A DNA stretch of 64,000 nucleotides from contig NZ_CP039727.1 of assembly GCF_005154805.1 (NCBI RefSeq), forward strand, positions 1,051,501 through 1,115,500. Direction: 5' to 3'. Numbering within the stretch: position 1 is the stretch's first letter; every line of letters starts with the position of its first letter. Below are positions 26,676 through 35,440 of this stretch, piece after piece. The position numbers and the translations under genes are program-made. The DNA comes from Bacillus sp. S3 (GTDB lineage Bacteria; Bacillota; Bacilli; Bacillales; Cytobacillaceae). The notes beneath the pieces were generated by a model. That model ran no database searches and was not told where the DNA came from. It saw nothing but the letters and a program-made list of their open reading frames with translations.

Positions 26676-28185
26676 ATTTTTCGCCCGCTAAGGGTAGTGT
26701 TATGACGACTTGAGTACCTTTACTAGGAATACTGTTCATCACAATAGTTCCACTATAGGAGTCAATGATTCTTTTGCAGACTGTTAAACCTAAGCCGGAA
26801 CCATCCTTTTTCAATGTATAGAAGGGGGTAAAGGCCTGATTTATTTGGTCCTTGTCCATTCCGACGCCATTATCGGCCACTGTAATTTTACAGGAATCTG
26901 ACTGTTTTTCAAGATTTATTGATAATTTTCCACCATGAGGCATTGCCTGCAAAGAATTTTTTGCTAAATTTAGAATGACTTGCTTTAATTGATCCTTGAC
27001 ACAAGAAACTGGCAGATTTTCAGGGTGATAATCGACCAGGAATTCTACATTCGTGTAATTAGCTTCCGAATGAATAATTGGCTCGATTTCCGCAAGAATG
27101 TCATTGGCATTATACGTGTTATGTTTATAGGCTGTAGGTTTTCCGAGAACAAGCATTTCACTAACAATCGCATTAATCCGGTCAATCTCAGTTTGAATGA
27201 CCTCGAAATAAGCTTGAGCTTTCTTATCAAGATATTCCTCGCTGAGCAGCTTGATCAATCCTTTAATACCCGTTAGTGGATTCCTTATTTCATGAGCCGT
27301 ACTGGCCGCAAGATTGCCGATTAGCTCCAATTTATGTATTTCCGTCTGTGCCTTCTCCTTTTTTACCTTTATTTTTAAAATATAATATTGCACTGATAAA
27401 TATAAGATACTTGTGATTGTTAACAGAATGATGAGATTAAGTGAAAAGTTTTGCCAAAATATATGATCATGGTCGTATGGAATGAAAACTGAAATCTTCC
27501 AAGGTACCATGGCTACCCTCATACTGGACTCTGCAGAATGTTCTCCTGGAACAGAGCCTGCTTTTATTAATATCTTATCAGTACCATCCTTGACAATAAT
27601 CATTTCATCTTTTAAATAGCTTTTTATTTCAGCTTCTATTTCGTCAAACCGAAGACTGGCAACCAGAACCCCTTTAACCTCTCCTTGATGGACAACGGGA
27701 GTGGCAATCGAGATGATAAAACGTCCAGTGATACGTCCGATATGTGCATCCGAAACACTGGTTTTCCTTGTGCTTACGGCTTGTTGAAAATAGGATCGAT
27801 CGCTGACATTTACTCTATTAGTTGTTGGATTTGTGCTGAATAATAAATCCCCGTTGGTATCCGCCCAATAAAATCCTGAAAAACGAGGATCCTTTCCTGT
27901 TGTTTCTTGAAGGATATTTTTTACATCGTTTAGATTTTTATGTTGGCTTTGAATGAAGGTCGCAAGCATTTCCAATCTGCCGACGGTTTCACCTAGAAAA
28001 TTCTCGGTGTTCATCGCATGGAAGTTAGCGTATTCTGAAGCTTGGCTTTTATACTGGACCTCTGCCATTCCTACTTGGTGTTGTGCTATCCCTGTACTAA
28101 TCACTACGGAAGGGATTATGGCCATCAGTAGATAAATGAAAAATTTATTTCTTAAGCATTTGCGTAGAAAGCGAATGAGAGTCAA
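26674..28185 (-). CDS. Sporulation-type sensor histidine kinase (Kin family, dCACHE)
   Basis: 503 residues. N-terminal helix (about 15-35), extracellular double-CACHE-like domain (about 40-235: FSGFYWADTNGDLLFSTNP, VSDRSYFQQA, GRFIISIATPV), second helix (about 240-262), then kinase core with H-box AHEIRNPLTGIKG (H298), N-box NLAKNSLQAMP, G1 VADNGVGM, G2 GSGLGLTV. The H-box and the absence of a partner regulator gene are typical of orphan kinases (KinB/C/D) feeding the Spo0F-Spo0A phosphorelay; KinD has the same CACHE layout. The signal is unknown. Confidence 0.82.
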   Translation of the reverse strand: MTLIRFLRKCLRNKFFIYLLMAIIPSVVISTGIAQHQVGMAEVQYKSQASEYANFHAMNTENFLGETVGRLEMLATFIQSQHKNLNDVKNILQETTGKDPRFSGFYWADTNGDLLFSTNPTTNRVNVSDRSYFQQAVSTRKTSVSDAHIGRITGRFIISIATPVVHQGEVKGVLVASLRFDEIEAEIKSYLKDEMIIVKDGTDKILIKAGSVPGEHSAESSMRVAMVPWKISVFIPYDHDHIFWQNFSLNLIILLTITSILYLSVQYYILKIKVKKEKAQTEIHKLELIGNLAASTAHEIRNPLTGIKGLIKLLSEEYLDKKAQAYFEVIQTEIDRINAIVSEMLVLGKPTAYKHNTYNANDILAEIEPIIHSEANYTNVEFLVDYHPENLPVSCVKDQLKQVILNLAKNSLQAMPHGGKLSINLEKQSDSCKITVADNGVGMDKDQINQAFTPFYTLKKDGSGLGLTVCKRIIDSYSGTIVMNSIPSKGTQVVITLPLAGEK

Positions 28186-28233
28186 AAGGATCTACTCCTC
28201 CAATATGTATAGTACTATTCTACTGGTTTTTGT

Positions 28234-28265
28234 GCTAAAAAAACATAAGGTGCAGCCTTATGTTT
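28234..28265 (-). terminator. Minus-strand terminator upstream of the kinase
   Basis: Read on the minus strand: AAACATAAGG, loop, CCTTATGTTT followed by seven Ts (stem 28241-28250 with 28256-28265, T-run to 28234). It lies in the 5' region of the kinase gene and points the same way, yet the next gene upstream is on the plus strand. It is either a leader attenuator or the end of a short unannotated RNA. Confidence 0.65.
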
Positions 28266-28483
28266 ATGCCAGGTTGGATATTTTGAATAAACATTTGATG
28301 ATTGACCATTCGCCTATTATTCTTTGGGCTTTAAGTTAGTTATATCAGATTTATTATTATCTGAAAATAGGAATCTTTATTATTTCTTGTTAAATGGACA
28401 TGGAGTGGGGAATTTGCCATTACAAATTGAGTAGAAATTCATAATTTAGTAGTAAAGATATTTCATATTGGGAGGTGGTTGAT

Positions 28484-28780
28484 ATGCAAAATAGGAGAAG
28501 AAAAAGCCCATTTTCTTTGTGTGTTTTTCCAGGTTACCGATGGTGCGGGCCAGGGTGCAGCGGACCAGGAGCACCGATCAATGACGTAGATGCCTGCTGC
28601 CAAAGACATGACCGCTGTTTAAGCCGTGGTGTTTCACCTTGTCAGTGTGATGCCGAATTTATTGAGTGCCTCCGAACTAAAAAGAATAGATTTACAGATA
28701 AGGGAAGAAAAGCTGCACTTATGCACGACTTTATGAAAGTGAAAACATCCCTCACATGCGGCCGGCCTTATCGGCGTTAA
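28484..28780 (+). CDS. Phospholipase A2-like cysteine-rich mini-protein
   Basis: 98 residues from ATG 28484 (GGGAGGTGG upstream). The core is a phospholipase A2 active site: calcium-loop-like WCGPGCSGPG (20-29) and CCQRHDRC (38-45) with catalytic-type H42-D43, ending LTCGRPYRR. About ten cysteines could form disulphides, as in secreted PLA2s, but no signal peptide is visible. Such small PLA2-fold proteins occur in Bacillus, perhaps as spore-coat or structural proteins; whether they are enzymes is untested. A hairpin follows. Confidence 0.75.
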   Translation: MQNRRRKSPFSLCVFPGYRWCGPGCSGPGAPINDVDACCQRHDRCLSRGVSPCQCDAEFIECLRTKKNRFTDKGRKAALMHDFMKVKTSLTCGRPYRR

Positions 28781-28783
28781 ATG

Positions 28784-28820
28784 GAAAAAGAAAGAGGGAT
28801 ATTAACCTTCTTTCTTTTTC
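28784..28820 (+). terminator. Terminator after the PLA2-like gene
   Basis: GAAAAAGAAAGAGG paired with CCTTCTTTCTTTTTC with one bulge; T-rich right arm. Confidence 0.7.
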
Positions 28821-29022
28821 GCTAATTCCATTCTATCCTTTGTTATCGGCGGTTGTTCCAGAAACACTAAAAGGGACATATGAAACATAATTAATCTGAA
28901 AACGTTTGGCCGGTCATTTTTGGGTTATTTTATGTAATATGACCTATAGAACAAATGAATTGAAAATTTGATCCATTTCAGTGAATATAGAGCTATAGTT
29001 GATTTTTGAAAGGGCGAACTTA

Positions 29023-29202
29023 ATGTATTTCATCTACTGGTTTCTTAAATTTGGATGGCTTTTGCTCATCATATTCATTGGAAATATTTATTTGAGCAAA
29101 TTGGGTTTATGGTCAATCGTCATTGGTATTGCCCTGTTTTTAGCAGGGAATTGGATGATTAATAAGAAAATGGACCCTTATTTAAAAGGGGAAAATCGGT
29201 AA
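29023..29202 (+). CDS. Small membrane protein (59 aa)
   Basis: 59 residues from ATG 29023 (GAAAGGGCG upstream; an earlier in-frame start at 28999 is less supported). Two hydrophobic helices: FIYWFLKFGWLLLIIFIGNIY and SIVIGIALFLAGNWMI. Family not recognised. Followed by a terminator at 29237. Confidence 0.55.
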   Translation: MYFIYWFLKFGWLLLIIFIGNIYLSKLGLWSIVIGIALFLAGNWMINKKMDPYLKGENR

Positions 29203-29236
29203 ATCTGCTATGCAGGTGAATACCAAAAAGTGATTG

Positions 29237-29270
29237 CCACTTGGAGATAGGAATCTCAAGTGGTATTTTT
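29237..29270 (+). terminator. Rho-independent terminator
   Basis: CCACTTGGAGAT paired with ATCTCAAGTGG (one bulge), then Ts. Confidence 0.75.
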
Positions 29271-29297
29271 ATTGGCAATTTATTGGAAAAGATTTTG

Positions 29298-29350
29298 TTG
29301 ACTTATACAGTTAAACTGTATAAAATGAAACTATATAGTTGAACTGTATA
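29298..29350 (+). promoter_or_regulatory. PadR-family promoter with twin palindromic operators
   Basis: TTGACT (29298), 17 bp, TAAAAT (29321). TATACAGTTAAACTGTATA (29304-29322) is a perfect 19-bp palindrome filling the spacer, and TATATAGTTGAACTGTATA (29332-29350) is a near copy 28 bp further on. Placement between and after the promoter boxes implies autorepression by the PadR protein encoded 31 bp downstream. Confidence 0.8.
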
Positions 29351-29380
29351 AAGTGAACTTTACGAATAGGAGAAATTTAG

Positions 29381-29707
29381 ATGAAAAGGGAAAAGGATAT
29401 TCCACTTACTGAAACAGTATATTACATTCTATTGTCATTGTTGGAACCGGCACATGGATATTTAATTTTGCAAAAGATTGAAGAGCTAAGCGAAGGCCAA
29501 GTGAGAATGGCTGCTGGTACCTTATACGGGGCAATAGAAAACCTACTAAAACTTAAATTTATTCAGCCAGTCGAAAGTGGGGATAGTCGCAGGAAGGTCT
29601 ACCTCATTACAGATAAGGGAAAGAACATACTGCGGTTGGATGCAGAAAGAATGAGGCATATGATTCGTATAACGGATGATGCATTTAAAAACGAGAGGGG
29701 ATTATGA
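29381..29707 (+). CDS. PadR family transcriptional regulator
   Basis: 108 residues. PadR winged helix (LTETVYYILLSLLEPAHGYLILQKIEELSEGQVRMAAGTLYGAIENLLKLKFI in part) with the conserved aromatic and GTLY motif; short C-terminal helix for dimerisation. It overlaps the next gene (ATGA), a DUF2812 protein, a pairing that is common in Firmicutes. The two palindromes upstream are its likely operators. The inducer is unknown; PadR regulators of this size often control membrane or detoxification genes. Confidence 0.88.
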   Translation: MKREKDIPLTETVYYILLSLLEPAHGYLILQKIEELSEGQVRMAAGTLYGAIENLLKLKFIQPVESGDSRRKVYLITDKGKNILRLDAERMRHMIRITDDAFKNERGL

Positions 29708-30321
29708 TGAGGAAATTAAAATACTTTTTAGATCTCGAGAAGGAAGAAAGATGGTTGAATCAGATGGCTGCTGAAGGGTATGAACTAGTTGGCAAGTCAA
29801 TGGGGTATAAATTTCATAAAGCTAAGCCTGAAAATTCAAATATCAAAATAGATTATCGTATATTTAAGAAACAAGCCGATTTTGTTGATTACATTACATT
29901 ATTTGAAAATTGCGGTTGGAAGCATGTTGCCGGGACAAAGGGTTCTGGAACACATTATTTTAAGAGGGTCAGTAATATGGCGGATGAGGATATTTTTTCG
30001 GATATCGATTCCAAGGCGGGCAGATATAAAAGACTTTCAGACATGTACATGTCATTAGCTGCTTGCTATCTGCCAATATTTGCTGCATTAGTGATGACGA
30101 ATGCCATCGACACAGGGGCTTTCCTAAACCCGAAACAACTTTACTTGACACCGGGATTATGGGAAAAGGAGGGTTCAGCCTTCTGGGAGTCATTTTTGTT
30201 TGAAACGCCGTTTGCATTCTTTAGAGGGTTTGCCTGGACGGCATTTCCAATTCTGATTGTCCTTTGTTTCGTCTTTAGTTTCAAAGCACAACAGCAATAC
30301 AAGAATATGAAAAAGCTATAA
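29704..30321 (+). CDS. DUF2812 membrane protein
   Basis: 205 residues; ATG 29704 overlaps the PadR stop, ATG 29707 is equally usable. N-terminal cytoplasmic domain of about 105 residues (KYFLDLEKEERWLNQMAAEGYELVG) is the DUF2812 signature; two membrane helices follow (about 115-135 and 175-197). Function unknown; it is the likely target of PadR, as such pairs behave as one operon. Confidence 0.8.
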   Translation: MMRKLKYFLDLEKEERWLNQMAAEGYELVGKSMGYKFHKAKPENSNIKIDYRIFKKQADFVDYITLFENCGWKHVAGTKGSGTHYFKRVSNMADEDIFSDIDSKAGRYKRLSDMYMSLAACYLPIFAALVMTNAIDTGAFLNPKQLYLTPGLWEKEGSAFWESFLFETPFAFFRGFAWTAFPILIVLCFVFSFKAQQQYKNMKKL

Positions 30322-30395
30322 ATGCAACCTATATCTTTAAAAGAGTATTACACTCACAATGATTGGGATTAATGGAGATTACGAAGGAATTAATA

Positions 30396-30424
30396 AAGAG
30401 CTAGCCCCTGCTAGCCCTTTTAAT
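30396..30424. terminator. Hairpin between DUF2812 and PBP genes
   Basis: AAAG(A)GCTAGC/GCTAGC(C)CTTT with a T-rich end; two self-complementary GCTAGC blocks. Confidence 0.55.
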
Positions 30425-30437
30425 TTGGATAAAAATA

Positions 30438-32606
30438 TCAATTATCGTTTTCCTCATTTTGAGAAACATTCGATGTGTCTGATCCTTGTGTCAATCGAGC
30501 TGCTTTTAAATCAAAATACGCTTTAAACACTTCATCGGCAATTTCTAAATTTGTATGTGTCTTATCCGTCGTAGACCAAGGAACAACGACAGAAATGGCA
30601 ATTTCAGGATTGTCATATGGGGCATAACCAACAAATGTTACATTCCATAGCATGGGATGGCCGCCTAAAGGTCCATCATATAATGCCTGGGCTGTTCCTG
30701 TTTTTCCGGCAATCTTATATTGTTTATTTTTGATTGAGCCGTAACCTGTCCCTTGCGAATCATTGACGACAAGCCTTAAACCTTCTTGAACATGCTTTAC
30801 CCAAGCCTCTTTCATATCAATTTTATTTAGTATCGTCGGATGTACTTCTTGCAATATAGGACCGAGTTCCTCCGAATTACTAGTCGGTCTTCGAATTTCT
30901 TTTGCCAGATGCGGTTGAATCCGAAATCCGCCGTTTGCGATCGTTGAAATATACTGAACAAGTTGCAATGGCGTATAGGTATCATATTGTCCAATGGCAT
31001 AGTCTAACACTTTACCGGCATCCGGTGGTATTTGTCCGGCACCGTATCCTGTTTGTTCACCAGGGAGATCAATGCCCGTCCTAACCCCTAATCCAAACTG
31101 AGCAAAGTTTTTTCGCAATGTGTTTATCGCTGCCACTTTGTCAATACTTAACGGTCCATCTGGAATATAGGTCTGTTGTCCGCCGATTTTCATCGCAGTT
31201 AAGAACATATATACATTCGATGATCTTTTTAAAGCATATAAATCATTAATGGAGCCGAAGCCAGTCATGTTCCATGATTTTTTAACTTGTGTACCCTTAA
31301 ACCGCAATGGTTGGTCATATAGTTGCTGCCATGGAACGATTGCTCCTGTTTGATATCCAGTTAATACTGTTGCTGCTTTTACGACAGAACCCATTGAGTA
31401 GGAAGTAGTCATGTTTCCTAAGGCAAAATCTCTTACTTCCGTTTTTTTCGTTTCATTATCTGTTACATATTGTTTTCCAGACATGGCGAGCATTTCCCCG
31501 GTTTTTGGATTCATAACCGATACTAACGCTCGATCCATGTATTTTTGGCCGGATTTTGCTTTACTCAGTTTATCTTGAACAATCCCGTCAACCTTTTGTT
31601 GAAAGTCAATATCAACAGACAAAACAAGGTCATTCCCGCTGCTTCCTTCTTTAAATACTTCAGATTCCAATACGTTTCCTGATTTATCTGTTACATTTCT
31701 AACCGTTTCCTTTTGACCTTGTAAAACCTCTTCATACTGCTTTTCAATATAACTTTTTCCAACACGATCATTTCGGCTATATCCCTTTGCTAAAAAGTAA
31801 TCGAGACTATCTCTTGGCAAGCCTTCTTTTGCACTTGTAATCTTTCCTAAAACGGAGCTTAAAGGTCCATTCCCGTCCGCATCTTTTAATATAAATTCCC
31901 TATCCCAATCCGTCGTCGTATTCACTCCAGGCAAGGAATCGAGATTTTCACTTACTACTGCAAATTCTTCATCAGTAACATCCTTATTTTTGATAATTTG
32001 TGGTGATAAAGCTGACCCGCTGGACATCTCCCGAAAGATAGCTAATACCTCCAGCTCTTGTTTAGAAAAAGAATGTAACTCTTCATCTGTAATTCTTTCC
32101 CTAGTTAAATCATAGATTTCTTGATCGTACTCTTTCTGCTCCAATTCTTTTTTCCTTAGTTTGTCTTTATCCTCCTTGGTGATTTTGGCAGTGGCTAATT
32201 TGGGATGTGTCAGGATCCAAAAGTCTTGACGGTCTCTCTTTGTAATGGCTTTGAAATCATCTTCAGAGTCTTTACTGATGAGTGTGGCTAATTTTTTGGC
32301 GATCTTTAGCATTTCAGCTGTTGTAACCGAATTAGAACGTGTATAACTAATAGCTTTTAAAGGTTTATTTCCAATTATTAATTTTCCGTTGGTATCGTAA
32401 ATTTTACCCCGAGGAACAGATGTATTTATGGGGACAATTTCCTTTTGGTCTATCTCCCGCTGAAAATTTTCTCCAAAAACAATCTGTAACGTTCCCAGTC
32501 GAAGGATTAGTGTTGAAAATAATAGAAAGACAATAAAGAAAAGGATGTTTATTCTAAAAGGAACATTCTCTTTTTTCTTCTTTTTTATTTTATTCAATCT
32601 GAACAT
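30438..32606 (-). CDS. pbpA: Class B penicillin-binding protein (PbpA/PbpH type)
   Basis: 722 residues. Short cytoplasmic Lys-rich start, one membrane helix (about 20-42), a PBP dimerisation domain (about 55-330), and a transpeptidase domain (about 345-690) with SxxK as YSMGSVVK, SxN as RSSN, and KTG as AGKTGTAQ. Length matches B. subtilis PbpA (716) and PbpH (704), the pair of redundant elongation transpeptidases that cross-link peptidoglycan with RodA. Which of the two it is cannot be told without alignment, and both usually exist. The C-terminus is a Ser/Asn-rich tail. Confidence 0.88.
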   Translation of the reverse strand: MFRLNKIKKKKKENVPFRINILFFIVFLLFSTLILRLGTLQIVFGENFQREIDQKEIVPINTSVPRGKIYDTNGKLIIGNKPLKAISYTRSNSVTTAEMLKIAKKLATLISKDSEDDFKAITKRDRQDFWILTHPKLATAKITKEDKDKLRKKELEQKEYDQEIYDLTRERITDEELHSFSKQELEVLAIFREMSSGSALSPQIIKNKDVTDEEFAVVSENLDSLPGVNTTTDWDREFILKDADGNGPLSSVLGKITSAKEGLPRDSLDYFLAKGYSRNDRVGKSYIEKQYEEVLQGQKETVRNVTDKSGNVLESEVFKEGSSGNDLVLSVDIDFQQKVDGIVQDKLSKAKSGQKYMDRALVSVMNPKTGEMLAMSGKQYVTDNETKKTEVRDFALGNMTTSYSMGSVVKAATVLTGYQTGAIVPWQQLYDQPLRFKGTQVKKSWNMTGFGSINDLYALKRSSNVYMFLTAMKIGGQQTYIPDGPLSIDKVAAINTLRKNFAQFGLGVRTGIDLPGEQTGYGAGQIPPDAGKVLDYAIGQYDTYTPLQLVQYISTIANGGFRIQPHLAKEIRRPTSNSEELGPILQEVHPTILNKIDMKEAWVKHVQEGLRLVVNDSQGTGYGSIKNKQYKIAGKTGTAQALYDGPLGGHPMLWNVTFVGYAPYDNPEIAISVVVPWSTTDKTHTNLEIADEVFKAYFDLKAARLTQGSDTSNVSQNEENDN

Positions 32607-32871
32607 TCCTCTCCGTTGGTAGAAATTCCTGCTACTAATCTACTATAATGAAAATACTATATTTTGGAAAGTTAATTGTTTTGAAAAATCAAAAAGATTT
32701 TGCAATACAATTGTGAAATTACCTAAAAAATCCCTCGTAAATATTGACTGTTTTTTACTTTAGAAAGTTTCGTGTAATCCCTAAAATGTAGCGTAAATAA
32801 GTGTTTTATCAATTTGTATTATTGTCAGATCATTTAAAGTACAGAATTATATAAAAAAGGGGGAAAATGAA

Positions 32872-33399
32872 ATGAAAATTAGACTTACCGATTTTAGTGA
32901 AGATTGGCATCGAATGTTTCAAGAAGAGGCTCAATTTCTGAAAACAATATTTGGTGATATGGTCATCAGATTTGAACATTTTGGCAGTACGTCAGTTCAA
33001 GGCATGAAGGCAAAACCTGTTATCGACATGATGTGTATTGTGAAAGACATCAATAAGGTGGATGAATTCAACCCCCGAATGGAATATTTGGGCTATGATG
33101 TTGCTGGTGAATGGGGCATTACAGGTAGAAGGTTATTTAGAAAAGGCGGGGAAAACAGAACTCACCATATTCATTTTTACCAATTTAATAATCCTCAGAT
33201 TGAACGACATGTAGTATTTCGGGATTATCTACGGGCTCATCCGGAAGAAGTTGCAAAGTACAGCCATTTTAAAGAAGAATTGGCTAATCGTTTCGAAAAC
33301 ACAAGTGATTATAGTCCAGCAAAAAAATATTTTGTGAAGGAAATGGAACAACATGCTCTCATTTGGTTTGCAGAAAGTCAGCAGCTTAAAAGTGATTGA
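32872..33399 (+). CDS. GrpB/UPF0157 nucleotidyltransferase-like protein
   Basis: 175 residues; AAAGGGGGAAAATG precedes ATG 32872. The signature HFGSTSVQGMKAKPVIDMM, then RRLFRKGGENRTHHIHF and RDYLRAHPEEVAKYSHFKEELA, is that of the GrpB/UPF0157 family. It has the pol-beta-like nucleotidyltransferase fold, with GSTS and the DMM Asp as probable catalytic elements. The transferred nucleotide and target are unknown. Monocistronic, divergent from the PBP gene. Confidence 0.8.
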   Translation: MKIRLTDFSEDWHRMFQEEAQFLKTIFGDMVIRFEHFGSTSVQGMKAKPVIDMMCIVKDINKVDEFNPRMEYLGYDVAGEWGITGRRLFRKGGENRTHHIHFYQFNNPQIERHVVFRDYLRAHPEEVAKYSHFKEELANRFENTSDYSPAKKYFVKEMEQHALIWFAESQQLKSD

Positions 33400-33410
33400 A
33401 TGAACAAATA

Positions 33411-33448
33411 ATCCTGTCATATCTTCCTAGTTTGAGATATGACAGGAT
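33411..33448. terminator. Hairpin between convergent genes
   Basis: Perfect 14-bp stem ATCCTGTCATATCT/AGATATGACAGGAT. T-runs are poor on both strands, so it may stop transcription weakly. Confidence 0.5.
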
Positions 33449-33464
33449 CTAAAGGGTACTATTT

Positions 33465-33881
33465 TTACTTGTTCCTCGGAATGATATAGCCATTTTCGAC
33501 TTTGTCGAATCCAATTCGCGGATAATAATCCATCGCAGCGGGGGCGGACAGAAGCAATAATACTACTTCATCGCCAATTTGTTCTTGTACCAGCCTTATG
33601 AGTTCTTTTCCAATTCCCTGTTTTTGATACTCCTTGTTCACTGCTAAATCCGATAAATAGCAGCAATAGCTAAAATCTGTGACTGCCCTAGCAACACCTA
33701 CCAATCTTTGCTCATCCCAAGCGGTAATGAGCAAATCAGCATGTTCAATCATTCGCTGCAGGCGGGGCAGGTCATCAACAGGGCGTCTGATCCCGGACTT
33801 TTTGAACACATCTGATAATTCCTCGGCAGTAACAGCTGCCTCCATCGTAAAATAGATTCCTTTACCATTTGAAATACTCAT
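33465..33881 (-). CDS. GNAT family N-acetyltransferase
   Basis: 138 residues, a compact GNAT with acetyl-CoA motif KEYQKQGIGKELI (about 82-94), the strand VVLLLLSAPAAMDYYPRIGFDKV and a short N-terminal segment TAEELSDVFKKSG. Similar proteins are annotated as YjcK/arylamine-like acetyltransferases; substrate unknown. The ATG at 33881 has GGAAGGGATGATG upstream. Confidence 0.78.
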   Translation of the reverse strand: MSISNGKGIYFTMEAAVTAEELSDVFKKSGIRRPVDDLPRLQRMIEHADLLITAWDEQRLVGVARAVTDFSYCCYLSDLAVNKEYQKQGIGKELIRLVQEQIGDEVVLLLLSAPAAMDYYPRIGFDKVENGYIIPRNK

Positions 33882-34002
33882 CGATCACATCATCCCTTCC
33901 AGCTTTATATCTATGATTATAGGAAAAAACTGATATGCTCAAAAGGGTCAGATATAATAAAATTAACCATACCAGATAATGTTATGTGTGGAGGCGATGG
34001 GT

Positions 34003-35403
34003 GTGTTAGAGATCATGTTGGATTTGGATTACGAGAGTCGGGATCCATTGTATATTCAACTCTATAACTTAATTAAAAAGGAAATTCAAGCGGGAAAAAT
34101 TGAACCTGGAGAAAAGCTGCCTTCTAAGAGGAAGCTATCTCTTCATCTTGGAATTAGTCAAAATACGATTGAGACAGCATATGAACAATTGCTGGCAGAA
34201 GGATATGTTGAGAGTGTGCAGCGAAAGGGGGTTTATGTGAAGGAACTAAATCGTGATTTGTTTCTTCCTATGCACGATGTTGCCAACATGACAAAGGAAA
34301 TAAAAGATGAAAACATACAGTATGACGTTGATTTTAGTCATGGCGCAGTCGCGATAGAACATTTCCCCTATCCCATTTGGCGAAAGTTAACGGTACAGAG
34401 TCTTTTTGAAGAGGAAAGTTCCTATTTTTTAAATGGTGACCCACAGGGAGAATTACCGCTCCGGGAGGCAATTGCAAAATATTTGTATCAATCAAGAGGT
34501 GTAAGATGTGAAGCCAATCAAATCATTATTGGTGCCGGAACGCAATATTTAATCAGTTTGTTAACGATTGTCATCGGGAGAGATAGGATATATTCTATGG
34601 AGAATCCGGGATTCCATCGAACAAGAGAGGTATTTAAAGATCAAGGAGTGAGGTTAAAGCCAATTCCACTCGATCAAGAAGGGATTAATCTCACACAATT
34701 AGTTAAAAGTAAGGCAAATGTCACCTATGTTACCCCTTCACACCAATTTCCAAATGGGATGGTGATGCCGATTTCAAGGAGAATGGAATTATTACAATGG
34801 GCCGAGGGGGAGGGGCGGTATATTATTGAAGACGATTATGATGGTGAATTCCGCTATAAGGGGAAACCGATTCCTTCGTTGCAAGGATTAGACCATAACG
34901 GTAAAGTGATCTATTTAGGGACATTTTCAAAATCGTTGATTCCTTCGATTCGGATAAGTTATATGGTTTTACCTGATAGTTTGCTTGAAAAATATAACCA
35001 GCATTTTACGATTTATAAACAGACTGTTTCCAGGCTCCACCAGCATACACTTTCGCAATTTATGTTGAATGGGCATTGGGAACGGCATTTAAATAAAATG
35101 AGAACCGTCTATCGGAAGAAGCAAACGGCATTGATTCGATCCATTGAAAAATATCTGAGCGACCATGTTCAGATTATCGGTGATGAGGCAGGGCTGCACA
35201 TATTATTATGCTTCCATAATCATCTATCAGAAAGAGAACTCATTGAAAGGGCAGCAGAATATAAAGTGAAAGTGTACCCAACCTCTGTTTATTATGAGGG
35301 GGGGTATCCTGATCAAAAGCCGATGGTGTTATTAGGTTTTGGCGGTTTAACAGAGGAAAAAATAGAACAAGGGGTTCAGTTATTAAAAGCAGCCTGGGGA
35401 TGA
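34003..35403 (+). CDS. MocR/GabR-type regulator (GntR-HTH plus aminotransferase)
   Basis: 466 residues from GTG 34003, which is eight bases after GGAGG; the frame opens upstream without a site. A GntR winged helix (about 15-80, SKRKLSLHLGISQNTIETAYEQLL) is fused to an aminotransferase class-I domain (about 110-465) with the PLP lysine in GTFSKSLIPSIRI. MocR members sense PLP-bound amino compounds and switch from repression to activation (GabR for GABA, PdxR for vitamin B6). No gab or pdx genes are adjacent, so the target is open. Confidence 0.82.
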   Translation: MLEIMLDLDYESRDPLYIQLYNLIKKEIQAGKIEPGEKLPSKRKLSLHLGISQNTIETAYEQLLAEGYVESVQRKGVYVKELNRDLFLPMHDVANMTKEIKDENIQYDVDFSHGAVAIEHFPYPIWRKLTVQSLFEEESSYFLNGDPQGELPLREAIAKYLYQSRGVRCEANQIIIGAGTQYLISLLTIVIGRDRIYSMENPGFHRTREVFKDQGVRLKPIPLDQEGINLTQLVKSKANVTYVTPSHQFPNGMVMPISRRMELLQWAEGEGRYIIEDDYDGEFRYKGKPIPSLQGLDHNGKVIYLGTFSKSLIPSIRISYMVLPDSLLEKYNQHFTIYKQTVSRLHQHTLSQFMLNGHWERHLNKMRTVYRKKQTALIRSIEKYLSDHVQIIGDEAGLHILLCFHNHLSERELIERAAEYKVKVYPTSVYYEGGYPDQKPMVLLGFGGLTEEKIEQGVQLLKAAWG

Positions 35404-35440
35404 ACCATCATTGTTAGGATCATCACCCTTATGAGCTGGC

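Noticed and set aside
34003..35403. Naming the MocR protein PdxR or GabR
   Set aside because: No pdxS/T, gabT/D or transporter is adjacent; domain layout alone cannot tell subgroup.
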